This document shows positions 1 through 7,991 of a DNA stretch of 64,000 bases, one piece after another. Position numbers and translations under genes: made by a program. Position 1 is the first letter of the stretch. Each line of letters begins with the position of its first letter. Location: the NCBI RefSeq assembly GCF_013149275.1, contig NZ_JABGNA010000004.1, positions 1 to 64,000 of the forward strand. The letters run 5' to 3'. This stretch comes from Mucilaginibacter sp. SG564. GTDB lineage: Bacteria; Bacteroidota; Bacteroidia; Sphingobacteriales; Sphingobacteriaceae. The notes under the pieces were generated by a model that worked only from the letters and a program-made list of their open reading frames with translations, did not search any database and was not told the DNA's origin.

Positions 1-2
1 AA

Positions 3-134
3 GTCCATGGCTTTTGTATGTACCTGATACTTGCCTTTATCTTTGTTCATCTTGTCGGTGTTTTTTTAGCCGAGCATAAGAGTAATAAGGGTATTATTTC
101 CGATATGATCAACGGGGGAGGAGGTCATCCTTAA
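3..134 (+). CDS. C-terminal fragment of a membrane cytochrome b (b561 / Ni-Fe hydrogenase b-type), cut by the window edge
   Basis: The open frame enters from the left edge and ends at TAA 132-134. It encodes about 43 residues: one hydrophobic membrane helix, then a His-containing LVGVF-type segment (FVHLVGV), then a short cytoplasmic tail (SDMINGG). This order resembles the last helix and tail of diheme cytochrome b561-type membrane cytochromes, where such a His would be a heme ligand. The gene is convergent with the DUF3570 operon and followed by a hairpin. Only the tail is visible, so the family call is moderate. Confidence 0.55.
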   Translation, partial: VHGFCMYLILAFIFVHLVGVFLAEHKSNKGIISDMINGGGGHP

Positions 135-161
135 TCGTTTTCGAGCAACCAATTTAGCAGA

Positions 162-203
162 AAAACCATCAGTCATATTAATTACAACATCCCTGATGGT
201 TTT
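162..203. terminator. Hairpin between the convergent cytochrome b and DUF3570 genes
   Basis: A perfect 11-bp inverted repeat (AAAACCATCAG at 162-172, CTGATGGTTTT at 193-203) encloses a 20-nt loop. The arms end in A/T runs on both sides, as expected for a bidirectional terminator between convergent genes. Confidence 0.5.
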
Positions 204-258
204 CAATGGATTACCTAAGCTTTTGCTGCGATTAATCTTCTATTTGAATACCAATACC

Positions 259-1482
259 CTATTTGAACTTCATAGCCAGGGTTACAATATTTGAATTCAG
301 GCCGGTAGAACGCATATAGTGGCCAGCCCTGATCTCCAGCGAATTGAAATATTGCCAGCCAAACACACCAGTTGGCGGAGATAACCTGATATTAGCCCCA
401 ACAAAATTGCTGTGTAAGGTAGACAGATCATAATCACTTGTATAATAGGTATCCGCAGGATTATGTTGCCCATATGGTGCAAAATAGCGCGTACCCTGTT
501 GGTTATTATAGCGATAATAAGGACTAATCGATACAAATGAAGTTAGCTTAACAGGTATTTCCACTTCTGCGGTATGGGCGCGTATACCCCAGTTATCCAT
601 ATAATACCGGTAAAATGTCCTGATCACAAAATGATCATCCAGGAAGTAATTAAACCGTATCGCTATAGGGAGCTTATACCTGCTGCCCGGCAGGTTTTCT
701 ACCCTCTCAGATCCATCGGTAAAATAATCACGCTGGTATTTAGTGGCCAGCAAACCATGCTGATAGGAAGGCTCGATGATCAGTAAGGCCTGCAGCCTTG
801 AGGTGAGTACCTGAGACAAAGAAAACGAAGCACTAAATGAATTACGGGGGCTGTGATCAACCGGCCCTTTACCTTCACGATCTGATCCTGAACCGTAGCC
901 TGGCGGTCGCAGTTCAACAGGCAATATCACCTTCCAGGTATCCAGGAAAACCATTCCTTTAAAATCAAACTGGGTATTTTTATCTTTAGACACCCGTGTA
1001 AGATTTATTCCACCACCAAAAGACTGATAATCGAACTCATGCGAATAAGAGCCTGTAAATCCGAAAGCATTACCGGTTTTGTCGTTTGAAACCGTCCAGT
1101 TCAAAGATGGGTATACGCGGGTATCCTGCCTGGAGGCGGAGGAGATACTGTTCGGGTCAATCTTGTCAGAAGATGCCGAAGTATAATGATCTACGCCCAG
1201 TTCAAATGTAAAAGTGTGCTTTTTACCGCTGGCACCATATTTTGATAATTGCAGATCAAAGGTGTTGGCAAAGTCGGTCAACTTTTCAGTACCGATACCG
1301 CCGGTAACCGCAGAGTTATTACCATCCTGATGATAGTACGCTGAGATGATGTTGATCTCTTCAATTTTAAGTCTGCGGGCTTCATAGTTACTGCTGTCCT
1401 TAACCGGTAATGTTTTGGTTTGCGCATGTGAAGCAACTATCCCTAAATATAGGGCGGCAACACATAGGTATATTTTTCTCAT
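259..1482 (-). CDS. DUF3570 family outer-membrane beta-barrel protein
   Basis: A 407-residue protein with a signal peptide (about residues 1-20, cleavage after SHAQ). The rest is alternating aromatic and polar beta-strand sequence ending in a charged C-terminal strand (LAMKFK), typical of an outer-membrane barrel. It matches the DUF3570 pattern by its opening EEINIISAYYHQDGNNSAVTGG region and the repeated YY and RYY strands. It is the last gene of an operon with thioredoxin, ApbE and a DUF4266 lipoprotein, 14 bp after the latter. The function is not established; the neighbours suggest an envelope redox or transport role. Confidence 0.8.
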   Translation of the reverse strand: MRKIYLCVAALYLGIVASHAQTKTLPVKDSSNYEARRLKIEEINIISAYYHQDGNNSAVTGGIGTEKLTDFANTFDLQLSKYGASGKKHTFTFELGVDHYTSASSDKIDPNSISSASRQDTRVYPSLNWTVSNDKTGNAFGFTGSYSHEFDYQSFGGGINLTRVSKDKNTQFDFKGMVFLDTWKVILPVELRPPGYGSGSDREGKGPVDHSPRNSFSASFSLSQVLTSRLQALLIIEPSYQHGLLATKYQRDYFTDGSERVENLPGSRYKLPIAIRFNYFLDDHFVIRTFYRYYMDNWGIRAHTAEVEIPVKLTSFVSISPYYRYNNQQGTRYFAPYGQHNPADTYYTSDYDLSTLHSNFVGANIRLSPPTGVFGWQYFNSLEIRAGHYMRSTGLNSNIVTLAMKFK

Positions 1483-1496
1483 GTAAAGCCGCGTTT

Positions 1497-1724
1497 TTAG
1501 TTACATCCGCAGCCACCACCGCTTTTTCCGCCATTAGCCCCCGAACCGCCTTCGCGATATAACTGGAAACTTTGTTCAAACTTCTGTGACTTACGGGCAG
1601 AAAGCTCCATCTCCGCGTCGTTTAACCTGTTTTTTTGATATGCTTTTACCGATGAACATGAGCTTAATCCAAGAGCAGGTATACTGCCGGCCAGCAATAA
1701 TTTAATCAGGGGTAATTTTTTCAT
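1497..1724 (-). CDS. DUF4266 mini-lipoprotein with a Gly/Cys C-terminus
   Basis: 75 residues. A hydrophobic signal with a lipobox ending at Cys23 (LSSC) predicts lipid anchoring in the envelope. A short charged helix (residues about 30-58) follows, then a Gly-rich tail ending GGGCGCN. The two near-terminal cysteines are separated by one Gly. It starts 3 bp after the ApbE stop, so it is probably translationally coupled. The family is recurrently found with DUF3570 proteins; its role is unknown. The Cys-Gly-Cys end could bind a metal or receive a redox or flavin modification, but no sequence evidence decides this. Confidence 0.8.
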   Translation of the reverse strand: MKKLPLIKLLLAGSIPALGLSSCSSVKAYQKNRLNDAEMELSARKSQKFEQSFQLYREGGSGANGGKSGGGCGCN

Positions 1725-1727
1725 GTG

Positions 1728-2684
1728 TTAATTTTTAACGTTTATATTTCTGGACGTGTAAAGCCGGTTATCGTCATCAATAATGACGCAGGCGAGTTGT
1801 TGTAGTTGGTTTACCAGATCAAGCCCCACGCGAATACCCATCACCGTTACCGGTGTGGCCATGGCATCAGCAAACTCGGCACTGGGACAGATAATGCTTA
1901 CACTTTTGATCCCGCTTACCGGTAAGCCAGTTTTGGGATCGATGGTATGCGAATATTTTTTACCGTTGATAATAGCATACTTTTCATAATTACCCGAGGT
2001 AGCAATGGCCATATTGCTGATATTAAGTGTAGAAAACGGCGTCATCTGCTTATCGGGGTCGGCAATAGCAATCGTCCAGGGGTTGCCATTGGGTTGGGTT
2101 CCCCAGGTGATCAAGTCACCGGCTGCGTTCACGATCCCGCTGTTTACGTCGTTTTGTTGCAGCACAACTTTGGCACGATCAGCCGCATAGCCCTTCCCTA
2201 TTCCCCCAAAGCCTATGCGCATACCTTTCTCCTTTAGGAAAACCGTTGTGTTATCAGGATCAAGAATGACATTCCTGTAATTGATCAGTCCAACGGATTG
2301 AAGTGCAGTTTCAGCATCTGGCAACGTTTTCATGTTAATATCAAAATTCCAAAGGCTTTTATCGATAGAACCATAGGTAATATCAAATGCACCCTGAGTA
2401 AGCTGAGATATTTTCAGCGAACGCTCTATCAACTGGTAAACTTCAAGATCTATTCTCACTGGTTTGATACCGGCTGCTGCATTAATTTGGTTGGTTTGGC
2501 TATCGTCGCTAAAAGTTGTCAGTAGCTTTTCAATACGGTTGATCTCGACAACAGCCATATCGATACGGCTATTTGCCCAATCCACATCATCGCTAACCAC
2601 GCTGATCTCGAACCTGTTTCCCATCAATTTCAGGATTCGCTTATGCACGATTCGTGCTTTTTCTATCGTTTCAATGACTGGCAT
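1728..2684 (-). CDS. apbE: ApbE family FAD:protein FMN transferase
   Basis: ApbE enzymes transfer FMN from FAD to Thr or Ser of exported redox proteins. Family signs are the FSDDSQTNQINAAAG region near the N-terminus, GFGGIGKGYAADRA in the middle (flavin-binding GGIGKGYA), NAAGDLITWG, and SHTIDPKTGLPVSG near the C-terminus. I chose the ATG at 2682-2684 (MPVIE), which overlaps the upstream thioredoxin by 14 bp. A longer start at 2729 is open but would overlap by 59 bp and add a Lys/Leu-rich segment that does not look like a clean signal peptide. The second gene of the operon; its substrate is unknown, and no DxxSGAT-type flavinylation motif is obvious in the neighbours. Confidence 0.88.
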   Translation of the reverse strand: MPVIETIEKARIVHKRILKLMGNRFEISVVSDDVDWANSRIDMAVVEINRIEKLLTTFSDDSQTNQINAAAGIKPVRIDLEVYQLIERSLKISQLTQGAFDITYGSIDKSLWNFDINMKTLPDAETALQSVGLINYRNVILDPDNTTVFLKEKGMRIGFGGIGKGYAADRAKVVLQQNDVNSGIVNAAGDLITWGTQPNGNPWTIAIADPDKQMTPFSTLNISNMAIATSGNYEKYAIINGKKYSHTIDPKTGLPVSGIKSVSIICPSAEFADAMATPVTVMGIRVGLDLVNQLQQLACVIIDDDNRLYTSRNINVKN

Positions 2685-3108
2685 TCGCAAAAGGTTTGAT
2701 TTGATTAATAAATTGATCAGGCGTTTCATCAGGGTATCCGTCCCACTCCTTTAATACTTTACCATGCTCATCAACCAATAGGGTAAAAGGGAACTTACCA
2801 TCGGGGTTATATTTGTCGGCCAGAGCTTCGTTCAGCTTTACCTGTTCTTTGCTCAGTTGATTTTTCTTTTGTCTGGGAAAATCGGCACGAACCAACACCA
2901 GGTGATCTGTAGCAAAATCATTGAATTTTTCCGATTCCAGGATTTCCTTCCTCAATCTTATGCATGGGCCACACCAATCAGATCCGGAGAAATTAACCAG
3001 GATTAGTTTATGTGCCGCTGCCGCTTCAGTTTGCGCTTTATTAAAATCGCCGAGCCATGTAGGAGGATTGCTTGTCAATAGGAAAAGAAAGACAGTTAAT
3101 AGTTTCAT
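2671..3108 (-). CDS. Exported thioredoxin-family protein (CGPC)
   Basis: 145 residues with a short hydrophobic N-terminus (residues 1-15), likely a signal sequence. A thioredoxin fold follows with WCGPC at residues 45-49 and the cis-Pro region FPFTLLVD near residue 110. The CxxC pair predicts disulfide reductase or isomerase activity in the periplasm. First gene of the operon; apbE begins inside its 3' end. It may keep cysteines of the DUF4266 lipoprotein reduced, which is inference from context. Confidence 0.85.
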   Translation of the reverse strand: MKLLTVFLFLLTSNPPTWLGDFNKAQTEAAAAHKLILVNFSGSDWCGPCIRLRKEILESEKFNDFATDHLVLVRADFPRQKKNQLSKEQVKLNEALADKYNPDGKFPFTLLVDEHGKVLKEWDGYPDETPDQFINQIKPFANASH

Positions 3109-3451
3109 TTTTATATATTTTTAAATGAGACACAACAGCGATATTCCAGCTAAGTAGTTTGATATGCCGGAAGCCTTCACATCGCTTCAGGAACAATAAT
3201 ATCAGAAGATTCTGTAGTTGGCATGAAAATGCCTTCGTTTAACGAATTTTAACAAGATTGATCGGCCATTGAGATGATAAAACACAAGTAACCGGCCAAA
3301 ACCAGTTCGGGAATTCTCTCCGATTGATGTGGAGTCAAAAACCGAAAACTATTGACGGGACACAACTTCAGATTTGCTTCAAATTTGTCAACTAAATTGG
3401 CGAGAGACCTGATTATTTCATCAAATAATCGTAGAACATACAGTTTAATCT
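3109..3451. other. Intergenic region between thioredoxin operon and winged-helix gene
   Basis: 343 bp between divergent genes with no convincing ORF. It should hold the promoter of the thioredoxin operon and that of the winged-helix gene. The only structured element I see is the palindrome listed at 3411-3430. Confidence 0.6.
3411..3430. promoter_or_regulatory. Operator-like palindrome GATTATT-N6-AATAATC
   Basis: Perfect 7-bp inverted half-sites (3411-3417 and 3424-3430) separated by 6 bp, 21 bp upstream of the winged-helix protein start. The position suits autoregulation by that DNA-binding protein; this is inference. Confidence 0.35.
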
Positions 3452-3727
3452 ATGATGATCAACCCTCAATACAGATCTTCTAAATCGCGAATTACCAAGC
3501 AGCAGGAAAATCATGATCGTCTAAATACCCAAATATTTGAATATATAAAGCGTGTTAACGAGGCAAAAGATGCGGAAACACTTTGGTTTGGAATGAAAGA
3601 TCAAGGAAGCAACATGAGCATCAGTTCATTTAATACCAGGCTGAAAAAGTTAGTAGACGCTGGTCTTGTAGAAAAAATATCACAGCGTTATAATAAGCAT
3701 TTTTACCGGATCACTCCTGAAGTATAG
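3452..3727 (+). CDS. Small winged-helix (Fur N-terminal-like) DNA-binding protein
   Basis: 91 residues. The segment IFEYIKRVNEAKDAETLWFGMK, then ISISSFNTRLKKLVDAGLVEKI, then a wing with YNKHFYRI, resembles the N-terminal winged helix of Fur-family repressors (a helix, recognition helix SSFNTRL, wing ending in YR). The metal-binding dimerisation half of Fur is absent, so it would be a DNA-binding module alone. It is convergent with the L,D-transpeptidase gene, with a palindrome just upstream of its start. The ligand is unknown. Confidence 0.6.
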   Translation: MMINPQYRSSKSRITKQQENHDRLNTQIFEYIKRVNEAKDAETLWFGMKDQGSNMSISSFNTRLKKLVDAGLVEKISQRYNKHFYRITPEV

Positions 3728-3756
3728 CCTTATCTAACATCCCATAACTAATTTCT

Positions 3757-5217
3757 TTATCGCATACTCAAGGGCTGATCTACACCATACAAAGCCATCT
3801 CCAGACTCTTATCAAGGTTATAAATATCATTATAAGTGATGTATTCTCCTTCTTTTATCTCGCAGGTCAGGTAAGTGATCTTGATGGCAACAGGTTTTTT
3901 CAGATAAATATCCTGTTTGAGGTATTTAACTACCCCGTTATGCAATGCCGCGATCTTTGTAGCTGAACCATCATTTTTCAATAAAAGAGCCGCTAATTTC
4001 TCTGCCTGCTCAACCCGGATGCAGCCATGGCTCAGCGCTCTTTCTTTTTGTCTAAAAAGTTTTTGCTCAGGGGTATCATGGAGGTATATATCATAAACAT
4101 TAGGGAAACGAAAAACGAGCAGGCCCAATGCGTTGTCACATCCAGCGGACTGCCTGGCATAATACAGATCCGGGTTGCGTTTGACATTTGCCAGATTGAT
4201 TTTAAGCGGTTCCACATAGTTTCCCTGGTGATCATAGATCGCGAAATGACTATTTTCAAGATATACATTATCGGCCAGTGCCTTAGGCAGCACTTCCTGC
4301 CGGAATATTTTGGCGGGGATCTTCCATTCCGGGGCAGTGGTGAAGTAAACGATCTTACTTACCAATGTGGGTGTGGGGTTTTCCGGCTTACCTACGATCA
4401 CTTTGAACTGATAGGTAGAATCCGGTAGACTTAGTTTTAAGCTGTAAGAGGGTATATTGATCTGAACATAAACACTATCCTCAGTATTGGCCCAGCGCAA
4501 ACGTTCCATATTGATGGCGATCTTTCTTACTTTCTCTTCCGGTATTTCATAACAATCACCCTGGTAAAGCCCTTCCAGCAAATGCATCTGGTATTGTAAA
4601 GCAGTGTATTCTTTTGCTTTAGGCTGAACATGGGCAATGGCGGCCATAACATCTTTTTCTTTCAACGCTCTGTATAAATAAGAAGCTGCTTCAAAGCCAT
4701 TGCCCACCCCCTTATCTATGCGGCCTGCTAAAAATTCCGGATTTAATTTGCCGTAGTGCAAATGGTTCATTAAGGTGATCACCGCATCAGTAAGTATGAT
4801 ATCGAAACGAGCCTGAAGATCTGGCTTTACCTTCCCTGGAGTATCCAATATGTCATGCAGGCGACTATATAGCAGTTCCTGCGGGTGATAATCGGCATGT
4901 GACAACCCGAACTGTAATACGCAATCCAGCATCAGCATGGTTTGCCAAGCTGGCCCAGTCTCGCTTTGCGGTTTGATCCAGGCAGGTTTAAATCCGTTTT
5001 GCTGATAAAAGCGATGAACAGACTTTGGATAATATAGCTGGACATCGAGGCGCCCAGCCTGAACCTGCTTGTTGATCTCCAGGCTCAATCCTGTATCAGG
5101 CGCAAGAGTCCCGGTCTTTTGTGCAAATCTTGTTTGGGCATTGCAATTTTGCAGATTGAATGCGATTAGTATTACCACTCCTATGGATAATAAATATTGG
5201 CTAACTCTGGTTTCCAT
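3757..5217 (-). CDS. L,D-transpeptidase, YcbB/LdtD type
   Basis: 486 residues, exported (hydrophobic residues 8-20; possible lipobox with Cys25, or signal peptidase I cleavage after NAQ). The N-terminal half has the scaffold and peptidoglycan-binding-like segment of large L,D-transpeptidases (YHPQELLYSRL, LTDAVITLMNHLHYGKLNP). The YkuD catalytic domain carries HDTPEQ...SHGCIRV with the nucleophile Cys399. It would form 3-3 cross-links between diaminopimelate residues in the periplasm. Monocistronic on the minus strand, convergent with the winged-helix gene. Confidence 0.88.
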   Translation of the reverse strand: METRVSQYLLSIGVVILIAFNLQNCNAQTRFAQKTGTLAPDTGLSLEINKQVQAGRLDVQLYYPKSVHRFYQQNGFKPAWIKPQSETGPAWQTMLMLDCVLQFGLSHADYHPQELLYSRLHDILDTPGKVKPDLQARFDIILTDAVITLMNHLHYGKLNPEFLAGRIDKGVGNGFEAASYLYRALKEKDVMAAIAHVQPKAKEYTALQYQMHLLEGLYQGDCYEIPEEKVRKIAINMERLRWANTEDSVYVQINIPSYSLKLSLPDSTYQFKVIVGKPENPTPTLVSKIVYFTTAPEWKIPAKIFRQEVLPKALADNVYLENSHFAIYDHQGNYVEPLKINLANVKRNPDLYYARQSAGCDNALGLLVFRFPNVYDIYLHDTPEQKLFRQKERALSHGCIRVEQAEKLAALLLKNDGSATKIAALHNGVVKYLKQDIYLKKPVAIKITYLTCEIKEGEYITYNDIYNLDKSLEMALYGVDQPLSMR

Positions 5218-5328
5218 AACATTGAATTATGATATAAAGATCGACGAAGACTATTTCTTAAATAATGATAGCGCTCACCCTAATTTTTGATCATCGGCAT
5301 TAATATCAACCAAGTCCCTTAAAAAGTA

Positions 5329-5354
5329 AAAGCGCCGGTAATTACCGGCGCTTT
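5329..5354 (-). terminator. Strong intrinsic terminator after the response regulator gene
   Basis: A perfect palindrome of 13-bp arms (AAAGCGCCGGTAA and its complement) followed on the minus strand by T-rich sequence. It lies 23 bp beyond the stop of the REC protein. Confidence 0.85.
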
Positions 5355-5377
5355 AAATAACTGTATCCCAATCTTCA

Positions 5378-5815
5378 CTAATCTGAAATTTCTTTAAAAT
5401 AGCTATTGACCAGGGTGGTAACCATTTCGGGTTTCAGCGGTTTATTCAAAAAGACTACGACCTCTTTATCGATCAATGCTAATTCCTTATTGTCAGGATC
5501 AAGCGAAGTTGTTAGCATTATGATAACCGCTGTCGCTTTAAAACGTTTATCCAATTGGCGATAGGCGTCCATAAAATCCCATCCGTTTAATCCGGGCATA
5601 TTGATATCCAGGAAGATCAGTCCCGGCCTTGGAATATCCGAGGTATCTTCATAAATACCTGAATAAGTGATAAAATCAAGCGCCTCCTCTACATTTGTAA
5701 CAGACTTCACCACGGCCTCAATGGATGCCTTCTCAATAACTTTTTTATGTATAAAATTTGTCGGAAGATCATCATCAATTAAAAGAATGCCTTCAAGCCC
5801 CTGGTATTTTTTCAT
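5378..5815 (-). CDS. Single-domain response regulator (REC only)
   Basis: 145 residues from the ATG at 5815. A receiver domain alone: acidic cluster IDDD at 13-16, phospho-acceptor Asp70 in LIFLDINMPGLNGWDF, the T/S switch LTTS and the Lys in LNKPLKP. The start is set by an ATGA overlap with the upstream histidine kinase stop, which also argues that the two are cognate partners. No output domain, so it would act by protein contact or in a phosphorelay. A longer in-frame reading to 5926 overlaps the kinase coding region and is not supported. Confidence 0.88.
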   Translation of the reverse strand: MKKYQGLEGILLIDDDLPTNFIHKKVIEKASIEAVVKSVTNVEEALDFITYSGIYEDTSDIPRPGLIFLDINMPGLNGWDFMDAYRQLDKRFKATAVIIMLTTSLDPDNKELALIDKEVVVFLNKPLKPEMVTTLVNSYFKEISD

Positions 5816-6921
5816 ACTGTAATTAAATTTGGTTTGAACGGAATAGTAAAAACAAAGGAACTCCCCTTGCTCTGGTTGGATTCTACGAAAATCTTTCCTC
5901 CATGTAACTCGACTATTTTTTTGCAATGAGCCAGACCTATTCCGTTTCCTTCATATTCATGCCGGCCATGCAGGCGTTGAAAGATCAAAAAGATCTTTTC
6001 CTGAAACCTGGGGTCTATACCAATCCCGTTATCTTTTACTTTAAAATGCCAGCCATCATGCTCTTTTAGCGCAGATATCTCAATTTCGGGAGACTCCTTT
6101 TTATCCCGGAACTTAATGGCATTACTGATCAAATTCTGAAATAACTGACTCAATTCGGTCGGATACCCCCTAATAACCGGCAGGTTCCCGTAATGTATTT
6201 TAGCACCCGATTTTTTGATCTGACTATCTAAATCTACGGTCAGTGTATCCAAAAGCTGCTTGCAGTCAATTTTGGCCAATTTCTTTTTTGAACCCAGCTG
6301 TGAATAGTCCAACAAATTTTTGATCAGGTTTTTCATCCGGTCGGCTGCCTGGACTATAAAATTCAAATAGGTGTTGGCATTTTCATCAAGCAAATGGCCG
6401 TATTCCGTCCGAAAGAACTCAATAAAACTGGTCACGGTAAACAAGGGTTCCTGGAGATCATGAGAAGCGATGTAAACAAATTGCTCAATCTCTTTATTCT
6501 TAATTTCCAAATCCTCTGCATGTTGCCGTATGGTTGTTTCTGTGAGCATTCTCTCGGTAAGATCCCGGGTTACTTTGGCAAATCCAGTTATGTTACCGTC
6601 GTCATCGTGTAAGGCTGTAATGGTTACGGAACCCCAAAACATTGTTTTATCTTTTCTTACCCGCCAGCTTTCATTGTAGGCCGTCCCTTTCTGTGCGGCT
6701 TCCTCCAGAAGTCTTTCCGGCAAGCTGATCATTAAATCGAGGTCTGTGTAAAAAATGCGTATATGCCGTCCGATAACTTCTTCAGCCTTGTAACCTTTGA
6801 TCTTTTCCGCACCATTATTCCACGTCTCAATATTTCCCCTCTTATCTAGAACTAAAATGGCGTACCCCTCAATTTCGTCTACTAACTTTAATAACTGTAA
6901 TTGTTTGGTGTGAGGATCCAT
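5812..6921 (-). CDS. PAS sensor histidine kinase
   Basis: About 370 residues from ATG 6919-6921 (a TTG 15 bp upstream is also in frame). One PAS domain (about residues 10-125, with NNGAEKIKGYKAEEVIG and a PAC-like end GFAKVTRDLTER), a short coiled linker, HisKA with phospho-His in IASHDLQEPL, and HATPase_c with NLISNAIKF, DNGIGI and GNGIGLAHCKKIV. No membrane segments, so a cytosolic sensor. The signal is unknown; the PAS lacks the FixL heme-pocket residues seen in the 16 kb kinase. Overlaps its response regulator by 4 bp. A TGA-N6-TCA site lies at 7044-7055 upstream. Confidence 0.88.
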   Translation of the reverse strand: MDPHTKQLQLLKLVDEIEGYAILVLDKRGNIETWNNGAEKIKGYKAEEVIGRHIRIFYTDLDLMISLPERLLEEAAQKGTAYNESWRVRKDKTMFWGSVTITALHDDDGNITGFAKVTRDLTERMLTETTIRQHAEDLEIKNKEIEQFVYIASHDLQEPLFTVTSFIEFFRTEYGHLLDENANTYLNFIVQAADRMKNLIKNLLDYSQLGSKKKLAKIDCKQLLDTLTVDLDSQIKKSGAKIHYGNLPVIRGYPTELSQLFQNLISNAIKFRDKKESPEIEISALKEHDGWHFKVKDNGIGIDPRFQEKIFLIFQRLHGRHEYEGNGIGLAHCKKIVELHGGKIFVESNQSKGSSFVFTIPFKPNLITV

Positions 6922-7043
6922 GGGGTATTTTTTCAAAATTAAGTTAACAGTGAGTGCTTGCTTTCAATTATAAAATATGTATTTGTGTTTCTTGGAAAGA
7001 TAATTGCATATGCTAATATCGCAGTAGCCGGGCGCACCAATTG

Positions 7044-7055
7044 TGATGAATATCA
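7044..7055. promoter_or_regulatory. CRP/FNR-type site upstream of the PAS kinase/REC operon
   Basis: TGA-TGAATA-TCA; read on the minus strand its left flank is AAATGA, as at the other island sites. It overlaps the stop of the upstream kinase gene and lies about 120 bp before the start of the PAS kinase. Proposed as an operator of the REC-CRP regulator. Confidence 0.4.
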
Positions 7056-7859
7056 TTTAATGGGCTGATCCCTATCATTCATTCCCCTTGGAAATCTTAG
7101 CTTAAATATTGTTTCCTTATTTTCCGTGCTGGTAAAACTGACGCTCCCTTCCATTAGTTCCACATAACGTTTAACAATGCTCAGGCCCAGACCTGTGCCT
7201 TGTATAGCCTTTACATTACTGGCCCGAAAAAATGTTTCAAATAGCCGGACCTGTTCATTTTCGGGGATGCCAATGCCATCGTCCTTTACTTGAATGTCGA
7301 TAAACCGTTCTGTTAAGCCGGTTATTAGTTCAATAACGCCGGCTTCCGGTGAGTATTTAATTGCGTTTGAAATCAGGTTCGTAATACAGTGTCTGACAAG
7401 ATTTTGATCGAGATAAACACTGCTCTCCTTCCCATCATGACGATGTTGCAGTTGCTGGTTCTTTTTCGTCAGGCCCTGCATTTCATCCAAAATCTCTCTA
7501 CCAAGGGAAGCCAGGTCGAAATGTCTCCTATTTAATGGAATCTTGCCTGAATCTATTTTTTCCAATGATAGAATATCGTCGAGTACAGCGGTCATATCCT
7601 GTACGGCCTGTATAATTTTTTTCAGGTGGTGAAATATCTTGGCGCGGTCAAGCCGGTCAAAATAATGCTCGATCATGGAGGCAGATAATTGGATACTGCT
7701 TAACGGTGTTCGGAATTCATGAGACGCGATGGAAACCATCTGGCCCTTTAAGCGGCTTACTTCCCTTTCCCTGGCCAATAAAGTTTCAAACTTCTTTTTT
7801 ACCCCTGCCAGCGATGACGCGTCATACTCCAATGGTTGTTCACTTTCTTTCATGATCAT
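7053..7859 (-). CDS. Histidine kinase without a recognisable sensor domain
   Basis: About 268 residues from ATG 7857-7859; an ATG at 7853 and a GTG at 7886 are alternatives. After a short coiled N-terminus come HisKA (SIASHEFRTPLSSIQLSAS) and HATPase_c (NLISNAIKYS, DDGIGIPENE, GTGLGLSIVKRY). The H-box, the LDQNLVRHCITNLI segment and the overall spacing are closely similar to the FixL-like kinase at 16 kb, so the two are probably paralogues that may share a response regulator. No PAS or membrane helix is left for sensing. It follows the LOG gene on the same strand after about 125 bp. Confidence 0.85.
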   Translation of the reverse strand: MIMKESEQPLEYDASSLAGVKKKFETLLAREREVSRLKGQMVSIASHEFRTPLSSIQLSASMIEHYFDRLDRAKIFHHLKKIIQAVQDMTAVLDDILSLEKIDSGKIPLNRRHFDLASLGREILDEMQGLTKKNQQLQHRHDGKESSVYLDQNLVRHCITNLISNAIKYSPEAGVIELITGLTERFIDIQVKDDGIGIPENEQVRLFETFFRASNVKAIQGTGLGLSIVKRYVELMEGSVSFTSTENKETIFKLRFPRGMNDRDQPIK

Positions 7860-7979
7860 TTGCAATAAGATGGATTTAAGAAACACATGCTATATCGGTC
7901 AAAAATGTCTGGTTAAAACAAGTTCCCATATGCTGTGGGGTCCTTTATACTGGCTGATTCTATAAGCGATTCCGTCTCC

Positions 7980-7991
7980 TGATATCAATCA
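7980..7991. promoter_or_regulatory. Possible CRP/FNR-type site upstream of the sensorless kinase
   Basis: TGA-TATCAA-TCA, which on the minus strand reads AATGA-N6-TCA. It overlaps the last codons of the LOG gene, about 120 bp before the kinase start. Same core as the other island sites but in a coding end, so weaker. Confidence 0.25.

Noticed and set aside
259..1724. ApbE flavinylation motif in the DUF3570 or DUF4266 proteins
   Set aside because: Neither contains a convincing DxxSGAT-type motif, so they cannot be called ApbE substrates from sequence.
4027..4428. 133-codon plus-strand ORF opposite the L,D-transpeptidase
   Set aside because: Lies antisense to the catalytic domain, which has clear motifs in the other strand.
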